From assembly GCA_002169475.2 (NCBI GenBank), contig NHKK02000016.1:1-6924 (forward strand): 6,924 nucleotides of DNA, read 5' to 3'. A program made the position numbers and the translations under genes. The stretch comes from Candidatus Pelagibacter sp. TMED239. Lineage in GTDB: Bacteria; Pseudomonadota; Alphaproteobacteria; Pelagibacterales; Pelagibacteraceae. Positions 1-6,230 of this stretch are shown here, in pieces; the first letter of the stretch is position 1; every line of letters starts with the position of its first letter. The notes beneath the pieces were generated by a model that saw only the letters and a program-made list of their open reading frames with translations, searched no databases and was not told the DNA's origin.

Positions 1-351
1 CATGATAATAATGATTGGATTACCACCAGCAGGAGGATGAGTAACATTTAATATAATCATTAGAGCTACACCCAGTCCAACACCAAATGGTATTACTATG
101 TAATTTGGAAGAGGGATAAAATTTACACATAATACTCCAACAACAGCAGTTATTAAATGACCAAAAAAAATATTTTTTGGTTGAGCTGTCTCTAGATCAT
201 AAAGTACAAATACTAAAAAAACAGTTGCTCCAAATGAAAACATTAACCATATACCTAAAGATGTCTCTAAAGTTAAGTAAGCGAGTATACTTATTACTAT
301 AGCCGCTGATATTCCTGCAGCAATTGGTTCAAATTTTTTTGTTATTTTCAT
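1..351 (-). CDS. HPP-family integral membrane protein, 3' end cut by window edge
   Basis: The first 117 codons of a membrane protein are present; the gene continues beyond base 1. The translation begins MKITKKFEPIAAG. It shows about four hydrophobic segments (roughly residues 9-28, 33-50, 64-80 and 84-102). It carries the family landmarks in order: FGA at 40-42, AQPKNIFFGH at 56-65 and THPPAGGNP at 104-112. The last contains the His-Pro-Pro motif that names the HPP family. Some HPP proteins in cyanobacteria and plastids have been linked to nitrite transport, but the substrate here cannot be read from sequence. The ATG at 351 is the only usable start, because an in-frame stop lies six codons upstream (367-369). 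It is divergent from the Yip1 gene across 46 nt. Family assignment is secure; function is open. Confidence 0.88.
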   Translation of the reverse strand, partial: MKITKKFEPIAAGISAAIVISILAYLTLETSLGIWLMFSFGATVFLVFVLYDLETAQPKNIFFGHLITAVVGVLCVNFIPLPNYIVIPFGVGLGVALMIILNVTHPPAGGNPIIIIM

Positions 352-384
352 ATATTTTTCTAATAATTAAGTTATATACATTTT

Positions 385-390
385 AAAGGA
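385..390 (+). promoter_or_regulatory. Ribosome binding site of the Yip1-family gene
   Basis: AAAGGA lies 7 nt before the ATG at 398, a normal Shine-Dalgarno distance, and supports that start. Just upstream, in the 46-nt divergent gap, the run TATATACA (373-380) could serve as a -10 element. In such AT-rich DNA this promoter reading is weak. Confidence 0.45.
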
Positions 391-397
391 TAAAAAA

Positions 398-919
398 ATG
401 ATTACTATTTTTCTTAATAGAGTATTTAGAGCAATAAAAATTGATATTGATCTTTATGAAGAGGTTGAAAAAGATAAATCAGCCACAATACAAGCTGGAA
501 TAGTTGTAGTCCTTTCAAGCTTAGCGGCAGGGGTAGGGGCTTTACAATTAGGTGCTTCTAATTTTTTACTAGCTCCTGCTTTATCATTACTAAGTTGGTA
601 CGTGTGGGCTTACGTGATTTATTTTGTAGGAGTAAAATTATTTGGAGGACCTAAAACAAAAAGTGATCATGGAGAACTGTTAAGGACAATTGGATTTTCT
701 AGTGCTCCAGGGTTAATTAGAGTTTTTGGAGTTACTCCAGATTTAATGACTGTAACTTTCATAGGTTCAGCATTTTGGATGCTTGCTTGCATGGTGGTAG
801 CTGTTAAATCTGCTTTAGATTATGAAAGTTTATGGAAAGCTTTGGGCGTTGTAATCGTTGCTTGGTTATTTCAAGCATTCTTTTTATTTTTAGTAATAGT
901 TCTTTTTAAAGGAATCTAA
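398..919 (+). CDS. Yip1-family multi-pass inner membrane protein
   Basis: This is a 173-residue protein with hydrophobic segments at about 30-49, 56-80, 117-138 and 146-170. The cytosolic-looking N-terminus (residues 1-28) is charged. The stretch ELLRTIGFSSAPGLIRVFG (93-111) and the later WMLACMVVAVKSALDYES (127-144) match the bacterial Yip1 domain pattern. In that pattern a conserved helix carries a 'GFSSAPG' turn, followed by an 'ALDY' motif. In eukaryotes Yip1 proteins act in vesicle trafficking; the bacterial members have no settled role. The gene is divergent from the HPP gene and overlaps the tail of the small minus-strand CxxC ORF by 4 nt (916-919). Its length is normal for the family and nothing is broken. 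Confidence 0.85.
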   Translation: MITIFLNRVFRAIKIDIDLYEEVEKDKSATIQAGIVVVLSSLAAGVGALQLGASNFLLAPALSLLSWYVWAYVIYFVGVKLFGGPKTKSDHGELLRTIGFSSAPGLIRVFGVTPDLMTVTFIGSAFWMLACMVVAVKSALDYESLWKALGVVIVAWLFQAFFLFLVIVLFKGI

Positions 920-1056
920 ACTGGAAAAATAGTCTTAGATAATTTACAACTATCACATAGCTTGAACCCAGTTGTAATTAGATTTGATCTAACACTTTCA
1001 TCCTCTTTCTTGCATTCCTCACATATATTATCAGGTAATTCATCCATATAGGACAA
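916..1056 (-). CDS. Small CxxC...CxxC protein, possible zinc ribbon (unrecognised)
   Basis: This short minus-strand ORF is 46 residues from a TTG at 1056, or 43 from the ATG at 1047. From the ATG it contains CEEC (residues 9-12) and CDSC (residues 31-34), separated by 18 residues, then a short tail ending KTIFPV. Two CxxC pairs at this spacing are what a small zinc-binding ribbon looks like. The TTG start is favoured slightly because AGGTG sits 4 nt upstream of it, whereas the ATG has that element too far away. The ORF fills nearly all the gap between the Yip1 gene and msrA. Its stop overlaps the Yip1 stop by 4 nt, the same tight convergent packing seen elsewhere in the window, which argues that it is real. 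I do not recognise a named family, and a chance ORF remains possible. Confidence 0.55.
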   Translation of the reverse strand: MSYMDELPDNICEECKKEDESVRSNLITTGFKLCDSCKLSKTIFPV

Positions 1057-1098
1057 GATACACCTTTTAATATCTTTAATCTATTCTAGAATTATTTT

Positions 1099-1710
1099 AT
1101 GAAAAAAATTATTTTATATTTTCTTTTTTGTTTAAGTTTATTTTATTTTCAGGGCAGGCTAGTAGCTGGTGAATTAAAAATATCTACAGACAACACCAAA
1201 TATAAGAAAGCTTATTTTGCTGGAGGGTGCTTTTGGTGTATGGAAGAGTCTTTTGACGAAGTAGAAGGGGTTATCAAGTCTATATCAGGATATTCTGGAG
1301 GTCATTTAAAAGATCCAAAATATGAAGATGTTATATACAAAGATACAGGTCATGTTGAGGCTGTTGAAATCACATATGATCCTGACAAAACATCCTACGA
1401 GAATTTGTTAGGTGTTTTTTGGAAAAATATAGACCCTTTCGATCGGTTTGGTCAATTTTGCGATAAAGGTAAAAGTTATAGATCAGTCGTTTTTTTTGAA
1501 AATAAGATACAAAAAAAGATTATAATGAATTCAATACAAAATATTGAAAATAAATTTGAAAATAAAATAGTTACGCTTGTGTGGAAATTTGATAAATTTT
1601 ATCCAGCTGAAGATTACCATCAAGATTATTATGAGAAAAATTTTTTGAGATATTTAGTATATAAAAAAGCATGTCAAAGAGAGGAAGTTTTAAATAAAAT
1701 ATGGAACTAA
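1099..1710 (+). CDS. msrA: Peptide-methionine (S)-S-oxide reductase MsrA, exported
   Basis: The enzyme reduces methionine-S-sulfoxide in proteins back to methionine, repairing oxidative damage. The catalytic motif GCFWC is at residues 43-47, with Cys44 as nucleophile. Also present are GYSGG (64-68), GHVEAVEITYDP (84-95), the DPFDRFGQF segment (112-120), YRSVVFF (127-133) and YHQDY (173-177). These are the expected MsrA landmarks in order. Cys192 near the C-terminus is a candidate resolving cysteine. Residues 1-23 form a basic-then-hydrophobic leader (MKKIILYFLFCLSLFYF...), so the protein is probably exported to the periplasm, where it would need a thioredoxin-like electron donor. No MsrB domain is fused. 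It is the first gene of a plus-strand operon; its last 10 nt overlap the next start. I see no strong Shine-Dalgarno sequence in front of it. Confidence 0.95.
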   Translation: MKKIILYFLFCLSLFYFQGRLVAGELKISTDNTKYKKAYFAGGCFWCMEESFDEVEGVIKSISGYSGGHLKDPKYEDVIYKDTGHVEAVEITYDPDKTSYENLLGVFWKNIDPFDRFGQFCDKGKSYRSVVFFENKIQKKIIMNSIQNIENKFENKIVTLVWKFDKFYPAEDYHQDYYEKNFLRYLVYKKACQREEVLNKIWN

Positions 1711-2156
1711 AAAAATTTTTAATTTTACTTATTTTAATTTTATTAAATACCTCAGTTTATGCTGAATTAACTAAACCAAATAAAAAATTAGAACCATATG
1801 ACGTTGTCAAAATTCAACTCGAAGCATTAAAAAATAATAATAAAGATGATAATGGAATCAAACAAACTTGGCTATTTGCCCATCCAGATAATAAAAAGAT
1901 TACTGGTCCTTATGAACGATTCAGAATTATGATTTATGGCCAACAATATAAATTTTTATTAAACCACTCTTCCCACAAGATAAAGTTAATTGCAGATAGT
2001 CCAAACAAATTTATTTACAGAATTGAAATTTTATCAGATAAGAAACAATTATTCTTTTATGAGTGGCAAGTTCAAAAAGGAAGTGAAGAAAAATGTAAAA
2101 ATTGTTGGTTTACTTCAGCAGTTTCAATACCGGTAGACCAAGGTAATACAATTTGA
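1701..2156 (+). CDS. Exported DUF4864-like protein
   Basis: This is a 151-residue protein with a clear signal peptide: a charged MELKK start, a leucine/isoleucine-rich core, and probable cleavage after SVYA at about residue 21. The mature part has the layout I associate with DUF4864: a 'DVVKIQLEALKNN' helix (34-46), 'FAHPDN' (59-64), 'TGPYERFRIMI' (68-78), then a beta-rich half that ends in a CKNCWFTSAV segment (132-141). No enzyme chemistry is assigned to this family. A CxxC pair (132, 135) lies just before the conserved Trp and could form a disulfide in the periplasm, as the gene partner MsrA would suggest; this is inference. The start overlaps msrA by 10 nt, with GAGGAAG about 13 nt upstream. 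The stop overlaps the next start (TTGA), so co-translation with its neighbours is likely. Confidence 0.68.
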   Translation: MELKKFLILLILILLNTSVYAELTKPNKKLEPYDVVKIQLEALKNNNKDDNGIKQTWLFAHPDNKKITGPYERFRIMIYGQQYKFLLNHSSHKIKLIADSPNKFIYRIEILSDKKQLFFYEWQVQKGSEEKCKNCWFTSAVSIPVDQGNTI

Positions 2157-2353
2157 AACGCCCTCCTTTTATATACAGATATATAATTGTAGGATTTATA
2201 TTAACAATTCCTCCAATCCTTAGCGCACATTATGGATCAATTTTTTTGGGAAAAGAAAACGGTGTTCTTCTTGGTTTTTGTGTCGGTATACCATGTGTAG
2301 CTTTTGCCTGTTGGAAGTTATACATCGACAATTGGAGAGATGACGAGGATTAA
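2153..2353 (+). CDS. Small two-helix membrane protein, TTG start
   Basis: This 66-residue protein begins with TTG, which shares bases with the TGA stop of the DUF4864-like gene. There is no internal Met to serve as an alternative. AAGG lies about 9-10 nt upstream. Two hydrophobic segments (about 9-27 and 34-55) flank a short loop containing GKENG. The N-terminus is basic (KRPP) and the C-terminus is strongly acidic (WRDDED), giving an N-in, C-in hairpin if the positive-inside rule holds for the arginine end. The stop codon overlaps the ATG of the photolyase-like gene by 1 nt (TAATG). I do not recognise a family. The tight coupling on both sides supports it being a real gene that is co-produced with its neighbours. 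Confidence 0.7.
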   Translation: MKRPPFIYRYIIVGFILTIPPILSAHYGSIFLGKENGVLLGFCVGIPCVAFACWKLYIDNWRDDED

Positions 2354-3492
2354 TGCAGTTCATAACCTCTAGATCAGAAGCTTTAAACAAACTTAATCAA
2401 TATTTAGAAAGTGATATTTCATATTATAACGCTAAAAGAAATTTTGACTTTGGTGTTGCTGATAGACGCAATGTTTCTTGCTTATCACCTTATATAACCC
2501 ACAGATTAATTACAGAATATGAAACTACTAAACTTGTTTTAAAAAAATATCCTTTTCAAAAAGTAGATAAATTTATTCAAGAAATATTTTGGAGGGTTTA
2601 TTGGAAAGGCTGGCTTGAACTAAGACCAAAAGTCTGGGCTGATTTTATAGAAGATCTTAAGACAATTAAAGAAGATGAAAATTATTTAAAAGCAATAAAT
2701 GGTGAAACTGAAATTCAATGTTTTAATGATTGGGTAAAAGAATTAAAAAATTTTAACTACCTTCATAACCATACAAGAATGCTGTTTGCAAGTATTTGGA
2801 TATTTACACTAGGATTGCCTTGGCAAAAGGGAGCAGAATTTTTTATGAAACACTTATATGATGGAGATGCTGCTTCAAATACTTTAAGTTGGCGGTGGGT
2901 TGCAGGAATACAAACAAAAGGTAAAAATTATTTAGCTCAATCATGGAATATAAGTAAATTTACAAACAATAAGTATAAAAATGTAAAGTTAAATGAGACT
3001 GCGTTACCAATTATAGATAAAAGAGAATACAAAATTTCTAATGCTCCAATTAGAAATAACGAAGTCTCAAATGATCATTTAATTATTTTTGAAAATGAAA
3101 TGTATGATGATTTGCTTGATCATGAAAAATATAAAAAAATTTACTTTGTTTTGTTGGGCAACGAAAATAGATCAGTTCAATTATCTACAAACGTAATGGA
3201 TTATAAAAAAAATGTCATTAAATCACGATTAAATGAAATTAAAAACAAGGCTGAATTTTTAGATGGAAAGAGTTTTACAAACTTTTCTAAAACCTCTAAA
3301 TCGTTTGATGTTATATATCCTTCTATTGGTGAAAATTTTTCATTTTTAAAAATGTTAATAAAAAAAGATCATCTAGATATAAATTATATTACGAGAAAAG
3401 AAGACGAATTTTGCTGGAAATTCTCAAATAAAGGGTATTTTAATTTTAAGTCGAATATACCTATAATATTATCAACTTTTAAATTAAATTAG
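2353..3492 (+). CDS. Photolyase-superfamily FAD-binding protein with C-terminal alpha/beta domain
   Basis: Residues 5-205 are the FAD-binding helical domain of the DNA photolyase/cryptochrome superfamily. They include LSPYITHRLI (44-53), the EIFWRVYWKGW segment (77-87), LHNHTRM (137-143) and DGDAASNTLSWRWVAG (170-185), which is the flavin pocket signature. A normal photolyase has about 200 residues of alpha/beta antenna domain before this; here the protein opens directly at the helical domain (MQFITSRSEAL). After a linker comes an extra segment (about 241-375) with strand/helix alternation: HLIIFENEM, KKIYFVLLGN, a long helix around 281-303, FDVIYPSIGEN (318-328), and a closing FSNKGYFNFKSNIP (357-370). 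This looks like a Rossmann-type domain placed at the C-terminus. I recall a group of alphaproteobacterial FAD-domain proteins with this arrangement. Whether it repairs DNA, senses light or does something else is unknown. It is the last gene of the msrA operon. Confidence 0.85.
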   Translation: MQFITSRSEALNKLNQYLESDISYYNAKRNFDFGVADRRNVSCLSPYITHRLITEYETTKLVLKKYPFQKVDKFIQEIFWRVYWKGWLELRPKVWADFIEDLKTIKEDENYLKAINGETEIQCFNDWVKELKNFNYLHNHTRMLFASIWIFTLGLPWQKGAEFFMKHLYDGDAASNTLSWRWVAGIQTKGKNYLAQSWNISKFTNNKYKNVKLNETALPIIDKREYKISNAPIRNNEVSNDHLIIFENEMYDDLLDHEKYKKIYFVLLGNENRSVQLSTNVMDYKKNVIKSRLNEIKNKAEFLDGKSFTNFSKTSKSFDVIYPSIGENFSFLKMLIKKDHLDINYITRKEDEFCWKFSNKGYFNFKSNIPIILSTFKLN

Positions 3493-3614
3493 CTCTAGAG
3501 CATTTCTTAGAACAGTATTTTACTTTTTCCCAGTTTAACCTCCATTTTTTTTCTCCAAGAGAAAGGCTTGTTGCAAACTGGACAATTCTTTTTAGGTAAA
3601 TTAGTTTTTTTCAT
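3479..3614 (-). CDS. DUF2256 zinc-ribbon protein, frame broken at an A8 run
   Basis: As read, the ATG at 3614 gives 35 codons ending at 3507. The N-terminal half is a clear DUF2256 start: CPVC at residues 11-14, then KPFSWRKK (16-23). Frame is then lost at a run of eight A on the coding strand (T8 at 3545-3552). If one A is removed, translation continues WRLNWEKVKYCSKKCSRANLI and stops at 3479. This restores the conserved WRKKW core and the second CxxxC pair (34, 38) of a complete 44-residue four-Cys protein. The start overlaps the DCC gene end by 14 nt, so it is the third gene of the photolyase-related operon. DUF2256 genes often sit beside or are fused to photolyase-superfamily proteins. 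The role is unknown; zinc binding is inferred from the cysteines. The break may be a homopolymer sequencing error, a real mutation, or a slippage site. Confidence 0.82.
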
Positions 3615-3960
3615 TATTTAACAGATGTTTATTCTTTATAAAAAGTATATAAGCGGCAATTTCGTAAAAAATATTCAACAAAAAAAATAAAGGTTTGATC
3701 TTAAAAATTTTATATAAAAAATTGTATTTAGGTACATTTTTCCAAATTATTAAAAAAGACTCTGCTCCATCAATCACTTTACCATCTTGTATAACATGCA
3801 TTCTTATTAAAAGTTCCTTATATGATTTTGATGTAACTTTTTGAGCCTCCTCGTTATTAGTAACATCTATCCATTCAACTTTTTTGTCACTGTATTTTTT
3901 ATAATGGCTAATTTCAGCTCTACAAATATTACAGGAATTATTAAAAAAAATTTTAACCAT
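3601..3960 (-). CDS. DCC-family (DUF393) thiol-disulfide oxidoreductase-like protein
   Basis: This 119-residue protein has a CxxC pair (Cys10-Asn-Ile-Cys13) right after the first strand (VKIFFNNSC), the position of the redox pair in the DCC/DUF393 family. The usual aspartate just before it is asparagine here. The second family landmark, RMHVIQDGKVIDGAESFL (53-70), and the following IWKNVPKYNFLYKIFKI fit well. The C-terminus is hydrophobic (about 91-108, LFFLLNIFYEIAAYILF) and may associate with the membrane. Substrates of this family are not well defined; DCC genes are frequently found with photolyase/cryptochrome genes. Its ATG overlaps the stop of the upstream photolyase-related gene by 8 nt, and its 3' end overlaps the DUF2256 start by 14 nt, so translational coupling is likely. 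Confidence 0.85.
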   Translation of the reverse strand: MVKIFFNNSCNICRAEISHYKKYSDKKVEWIDVTNNEEAQKVTSKSYKELLIRMHVIQDGKVIDGAESFLIIWKNVPKYNFLYKIFKIKPLFFLLNIFYEIAAYILFIKNKHLLNNEKN

Positions 3961-5434
3961 TTGTATTTTCTTTTATAAAATTATTTGCAGCTTTAAAAAT
4001 TCTTATTTTTCTCTCTTTGCTCATTTTTTCTGAAATCCTTACCATCATTGCTAGCCTAGGATTTTTTAAAAAGAATCTTTTATTTTTGTCTATGAATTTC
4101 CAATAAAGTCCGTCCATAACATCACACCAAGGTCCTTTTTTAAAATGCATCATTTTTAAAAAATAGCTAGAGCCACAAATATAAGGCTTAGTCGCAAAAA
4201 TTCCTCCATCACTAAACAAACCCATGCCGTAAACATTTGGAGACATTACCCAATCAGACGAGTCTACAAACATTTCCATGAACCATTTATAAACTTGTTT
4301 TGGATGAATTTCACAAAGATTCATAATATTAGATAGAATCATTAATCTTTCTATGTGATGAGACCATCCAAAGCGTTCAGCATTTTTAATCGAGAAATCA
4401 AGTGGATCTAAACCAGTATTACCAATATACCAAGATTTCTTCATTGATCGTTTGTGGTTAAAAAAATTTGATTTATCCATTATGGAGTCAAAGTTTTGAT
4501 AAATACCTCTCATGAATTCTCTCCAACCAATAATTTGTCTTACATAACCTTCAAAAGAATTTATTGGAACTTTACTTTCTATCTTCTTTAATCTAATTAA
4601 AATTTCTTCTGGTGTTATAAGTCCTAAATTTATTAATGGACTTAAAGCACTATGGAACATTGTATTTGATTTATAACTAACAGCATCTTCATAATCACCA
4701 AATAATTTTATTCTTTCTTTAAGAAAACGATCAAGTTGTTTTTGAGCTTCTAATCTAGTTGTAGGAAACCAAAAGTTTTCTGTATTTCCAGGATGATCTT
4801 TAAAATTTAACTCGATAAATTTTTTCAACTGATTAGTATGACTTGTTGATTTAAGCTTGGGTATTTCGGGTATTTTAATATCTTTAGGAAGTTTTTTACG
4901 ATTATCTTCATCAAAACTCCATTTATTACCTTTTGGTTTTCCATAACTGTTCATTAAAATATTTAATTTTGTTCTTATGGATTTATAAAAATTAGCCATA
5001 AAAGGTTTTTTGTATTTAGAAAGATATTCCTTAAATTCTTCCCTTGTTGTCAAAAACATTGGAGTTTTAATTTGATTTACTTTTATATTTATTTTTTTAA
5101 GTAGCGAAATAATTTTTTTCTCAAATGGTTTATCTTCAATTTCAAAAAAACTTACTTCTTTAATCTTTTTATCCTTAATTACCTTTTCTAATTTTTTTAC
5201 ATAAGAAGTTTTGAACTTTGAATTTATATCTTCATAGATTATCTTAAGATTTTTTGATTTTAGCTCATCTCTAAATGACCTCATAGATGACAAAAAAAGT
5301 AATATTTTAAGTTTGTGATGTTTTTCATATGTACAAAGATCGTAATCTTCAGACATATAAAAAATATGATCTTTAAAGTCTTTTAAATAGCTTGGACTAA
5401 ACAGCTGGTTGCCTAGAATAATAAAAAGCTTCAT
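3953..5434 (-). CDS. Photolyase-related protein (PF04244 type) without Fe-S cysteines
   Basis: This is a 493-residue member of the deoxyribodipyrimidine photolyase-related group, the group that includes prokaryotic (6-4) photolyases such as Agrobacterium PhrB. From the ATG at 5434 it has FIILGNQLF (4-12) and MSEDYDLCTYEKHHK (27-41) in the N-terminal alpha/beta domain. The helical FAD domain follows, with EGYVRQIIGWREFMRGIY (295-312), the paired histidines of HHIERLM (359-365), MFVDSSDWVMSPNVYGM (378-394) and SDGG (398-401). In PhrB four cysteines hold a 4Fe-4S cluster; by alignment in my head the first maps to Pro344, and the CxxC plus last Cys are missing because the loop is shortened to HFKKGPWCDVMDGLYW (430-445). 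It thus belongs to a cluster-less branch. A TTG at 5443 would add three residues, but an in-frame stop precedes it, and the family normally starts at this ATG. It leads a three-gene operon. Repair versus signalling cannot be decided. Confidence 0.9.
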   Translation of the reverse strand: MKLFIILGNQLFSPSYLKDFKDHIFYMSEDYDLCTYEKHHKLKILLFLSSMRSFRDELKSKNLKIIYEDINSKFKTSYVKKLEKVIKDKKIKEVSFFEIEDKPFEKKIISLLKKINIKVNQIKTPMFLTTREEFKEYLSKYKKPFMANFYKSIRTKLNILMNSYGKPKGNKWSFDEDNRKKLPKDIKIPEIPKLKSTSHTNQLKKFIELNFKDHPGNTENFWFPTTRLEAQKQLDRFLKERIKLFGDYEDAVSYKSNTMFHSALSPLINLGLITPEEILIRLKKIESKVPINSFEGYVRQIIGWREFMRGIYQNFDSIMDKSNFFNHKRSMKKSWYIGNTGLDPLDFSIKNAERFGWSHHIERLMILSNIMNLCEIHPKQVYKWFMEMFVDSSDWVMSPNVYGMGLFSDGGIFATKPYICGSSYFLKMMHFKKGPWCDVMDGLYWKFIDKNKRFFLKNPRLAMMVRISEKMSKERKIRIFKAANNFIKENTNG

Positions 5435-5519
5435 ATAACCCAAATTATATATCTTTTGGAGGAAATAAACGCGTCATTATTTGCCTATCCATTTTAAATA
5501 ATAGTGTTAAATAAGCATT
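5435..5519. promoter_or_regulatory. Divergent intergenic region with promoter(s) for two light/stress-type operons
   Basis: These 85 nt separate the photolyase-related operon (minus) and the SDR gene (plus), so both promoters should lie here. The only GC-rich patch is ACGCGT (5469-5474). It is flanked by AATAA (5464-5468) and TTATT (5477-5481), a near-symmetric arrangement that is off-centre by one base and could be an operator. TTGCCT (5481-5486) is a possible -35 for the SDR gene, but the matching -10 is poor. I see no TGATCC-type ECF sigma promoter and no terminator. Confidence 0.35.
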
Positions 5520-6230
5520 ATGAAAAAATTAATTTTAGGGGCTACTGGATCAATTGGATCCTCTTTAGCAAAAAAAGTAATAGCTGACGGAGGTGAAGTA
5601 CATTTAGTAGGTAGAGATAAATCGAGTTTATCTGATCTTGCATCAGAGCTAAACTCTACTTTTACTACATGTGATGTTTTAGAGGAGAATTTTTCTGATA
5701 AGATTTTTAGTGACATAGGAGAAACTCCAATTAATGGTTTAGCTTACTGTGTTGGCTCAATAGATTTAAAACCAATCAAAATGACAAAAAAAAGTGATTA
5801 CATGCAATCATTTAATCTAAATTTGATATCAGCAACAGAAATTATTAGACGTGCTTCAGATAACTTAAAACAAAACAAAGGTTCAATAGTTTTATTCTCC
5901 ACTGTGGCAGTTAGAAGAGGATTTACTAATCATAGTATCGTGTCATCTGCTAAAGGAGCAATAGAGGGATTGACTGTATCTTTAGCTGCTGAGTTTGCAC
6001 CAAACATAAGGGTGAATTGTATAGCTCCAAGTATATCGAAATCTAAAATAGCAAATTTTATTCTAAAAAATGAAAAAATGGCAGACAGTATTGCAAAAAT
6101 GCACCCATTAAAAAGAGTAGGAGAGGGGAGCGACTCTGCGTCAGTTGCAAATTTTTTATTAAGCGATAATAGTTCATGGATTACTGGACAAATTTTAGGT
6201 GTAGATGGTGGAAGATCATCTTTAACATAA
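5520..6230 (+). CDS. SDR-family oxidoreductase-like protein lacking the catalytic Tyr
   Basis: This is a 236-residue short-chain dehydrogenase/reductase fold protein. The dinucleotide-binding glycine motif GATGSIG is at 7-13, and the strand after the first helix ends in GRD (31-33), which with Arg32 favours NADP(H). The usual NNAG is replaced by YCVGS (76-80). The active-site Ser is Ser127 in LFSTVAV, and Lys145 sits in SSAKGAIEGL. At the Tyr position of YxxxK there is Val141, so the classical proton donor is absent. The C-terminal WITGQILGVDGG (220-231) is the normal SDR ending. Related bacterial SDRs with a non-Tyr residue here exist, so this is probably a subfamily trait and not damage. 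Substrate unknown. It is divergent from the photolyase-related operon and 2 nt upstream of the TPR gene. There is no clear Shine-Dalgarno sequence. Confidence 0.88.
   Translation: MKKLILGATGSIGSSLAKKVIADGGEVHLVGRDKSSLSDLASELNSTFTTCDVLEENFSDKIFSDIGETPINGLAYCVGSIDLKPIKMTKKSDYMQSFNLNLISATEIIRRASDNLKQNKGSIVLFSTVAVRRGFTNHSIVSSAKGAIEGLTVSLAAEFAPNIRVNCIAPSISKSKIANFILKNEKMADSIAKMHPLKRVGEGSDSASVANFLLSDNSSWITGQILGVDGGRSSLT

Noticed and set aside
5435..5443. TTG start for the photolyase-related protein adding three residues
   Set aside because: The family normally begins at about this ATG, which lies immediately downstream; the TTG is preceded directly by an in-frame stop and has no better ribosome binding site.
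5458..5463. GGAGGA as a plus-strand ribosome binding site
   Set aside because: It is a good Shine-Dalgarno match but about 57 nt before the SDR ATG; the only ORF it could serve starts at ATT and stops within a few codons.
5435..5519. ECF sigma (ChrR-type, TGATCC...) promoter in the divergent gap
   Set aside because: Looked for because of the singlet-oxygen-type gene set, but no match to the -35 element is present on either strand.
5507..5716. 69-residue minus-strand ORF opposite the SDR start
   Set aside because: It is antisense to the conserved SDR cofactor-binding region, and its translation is low-complexity Ser/Lys/Phe with no motif; it is a shadow frame.
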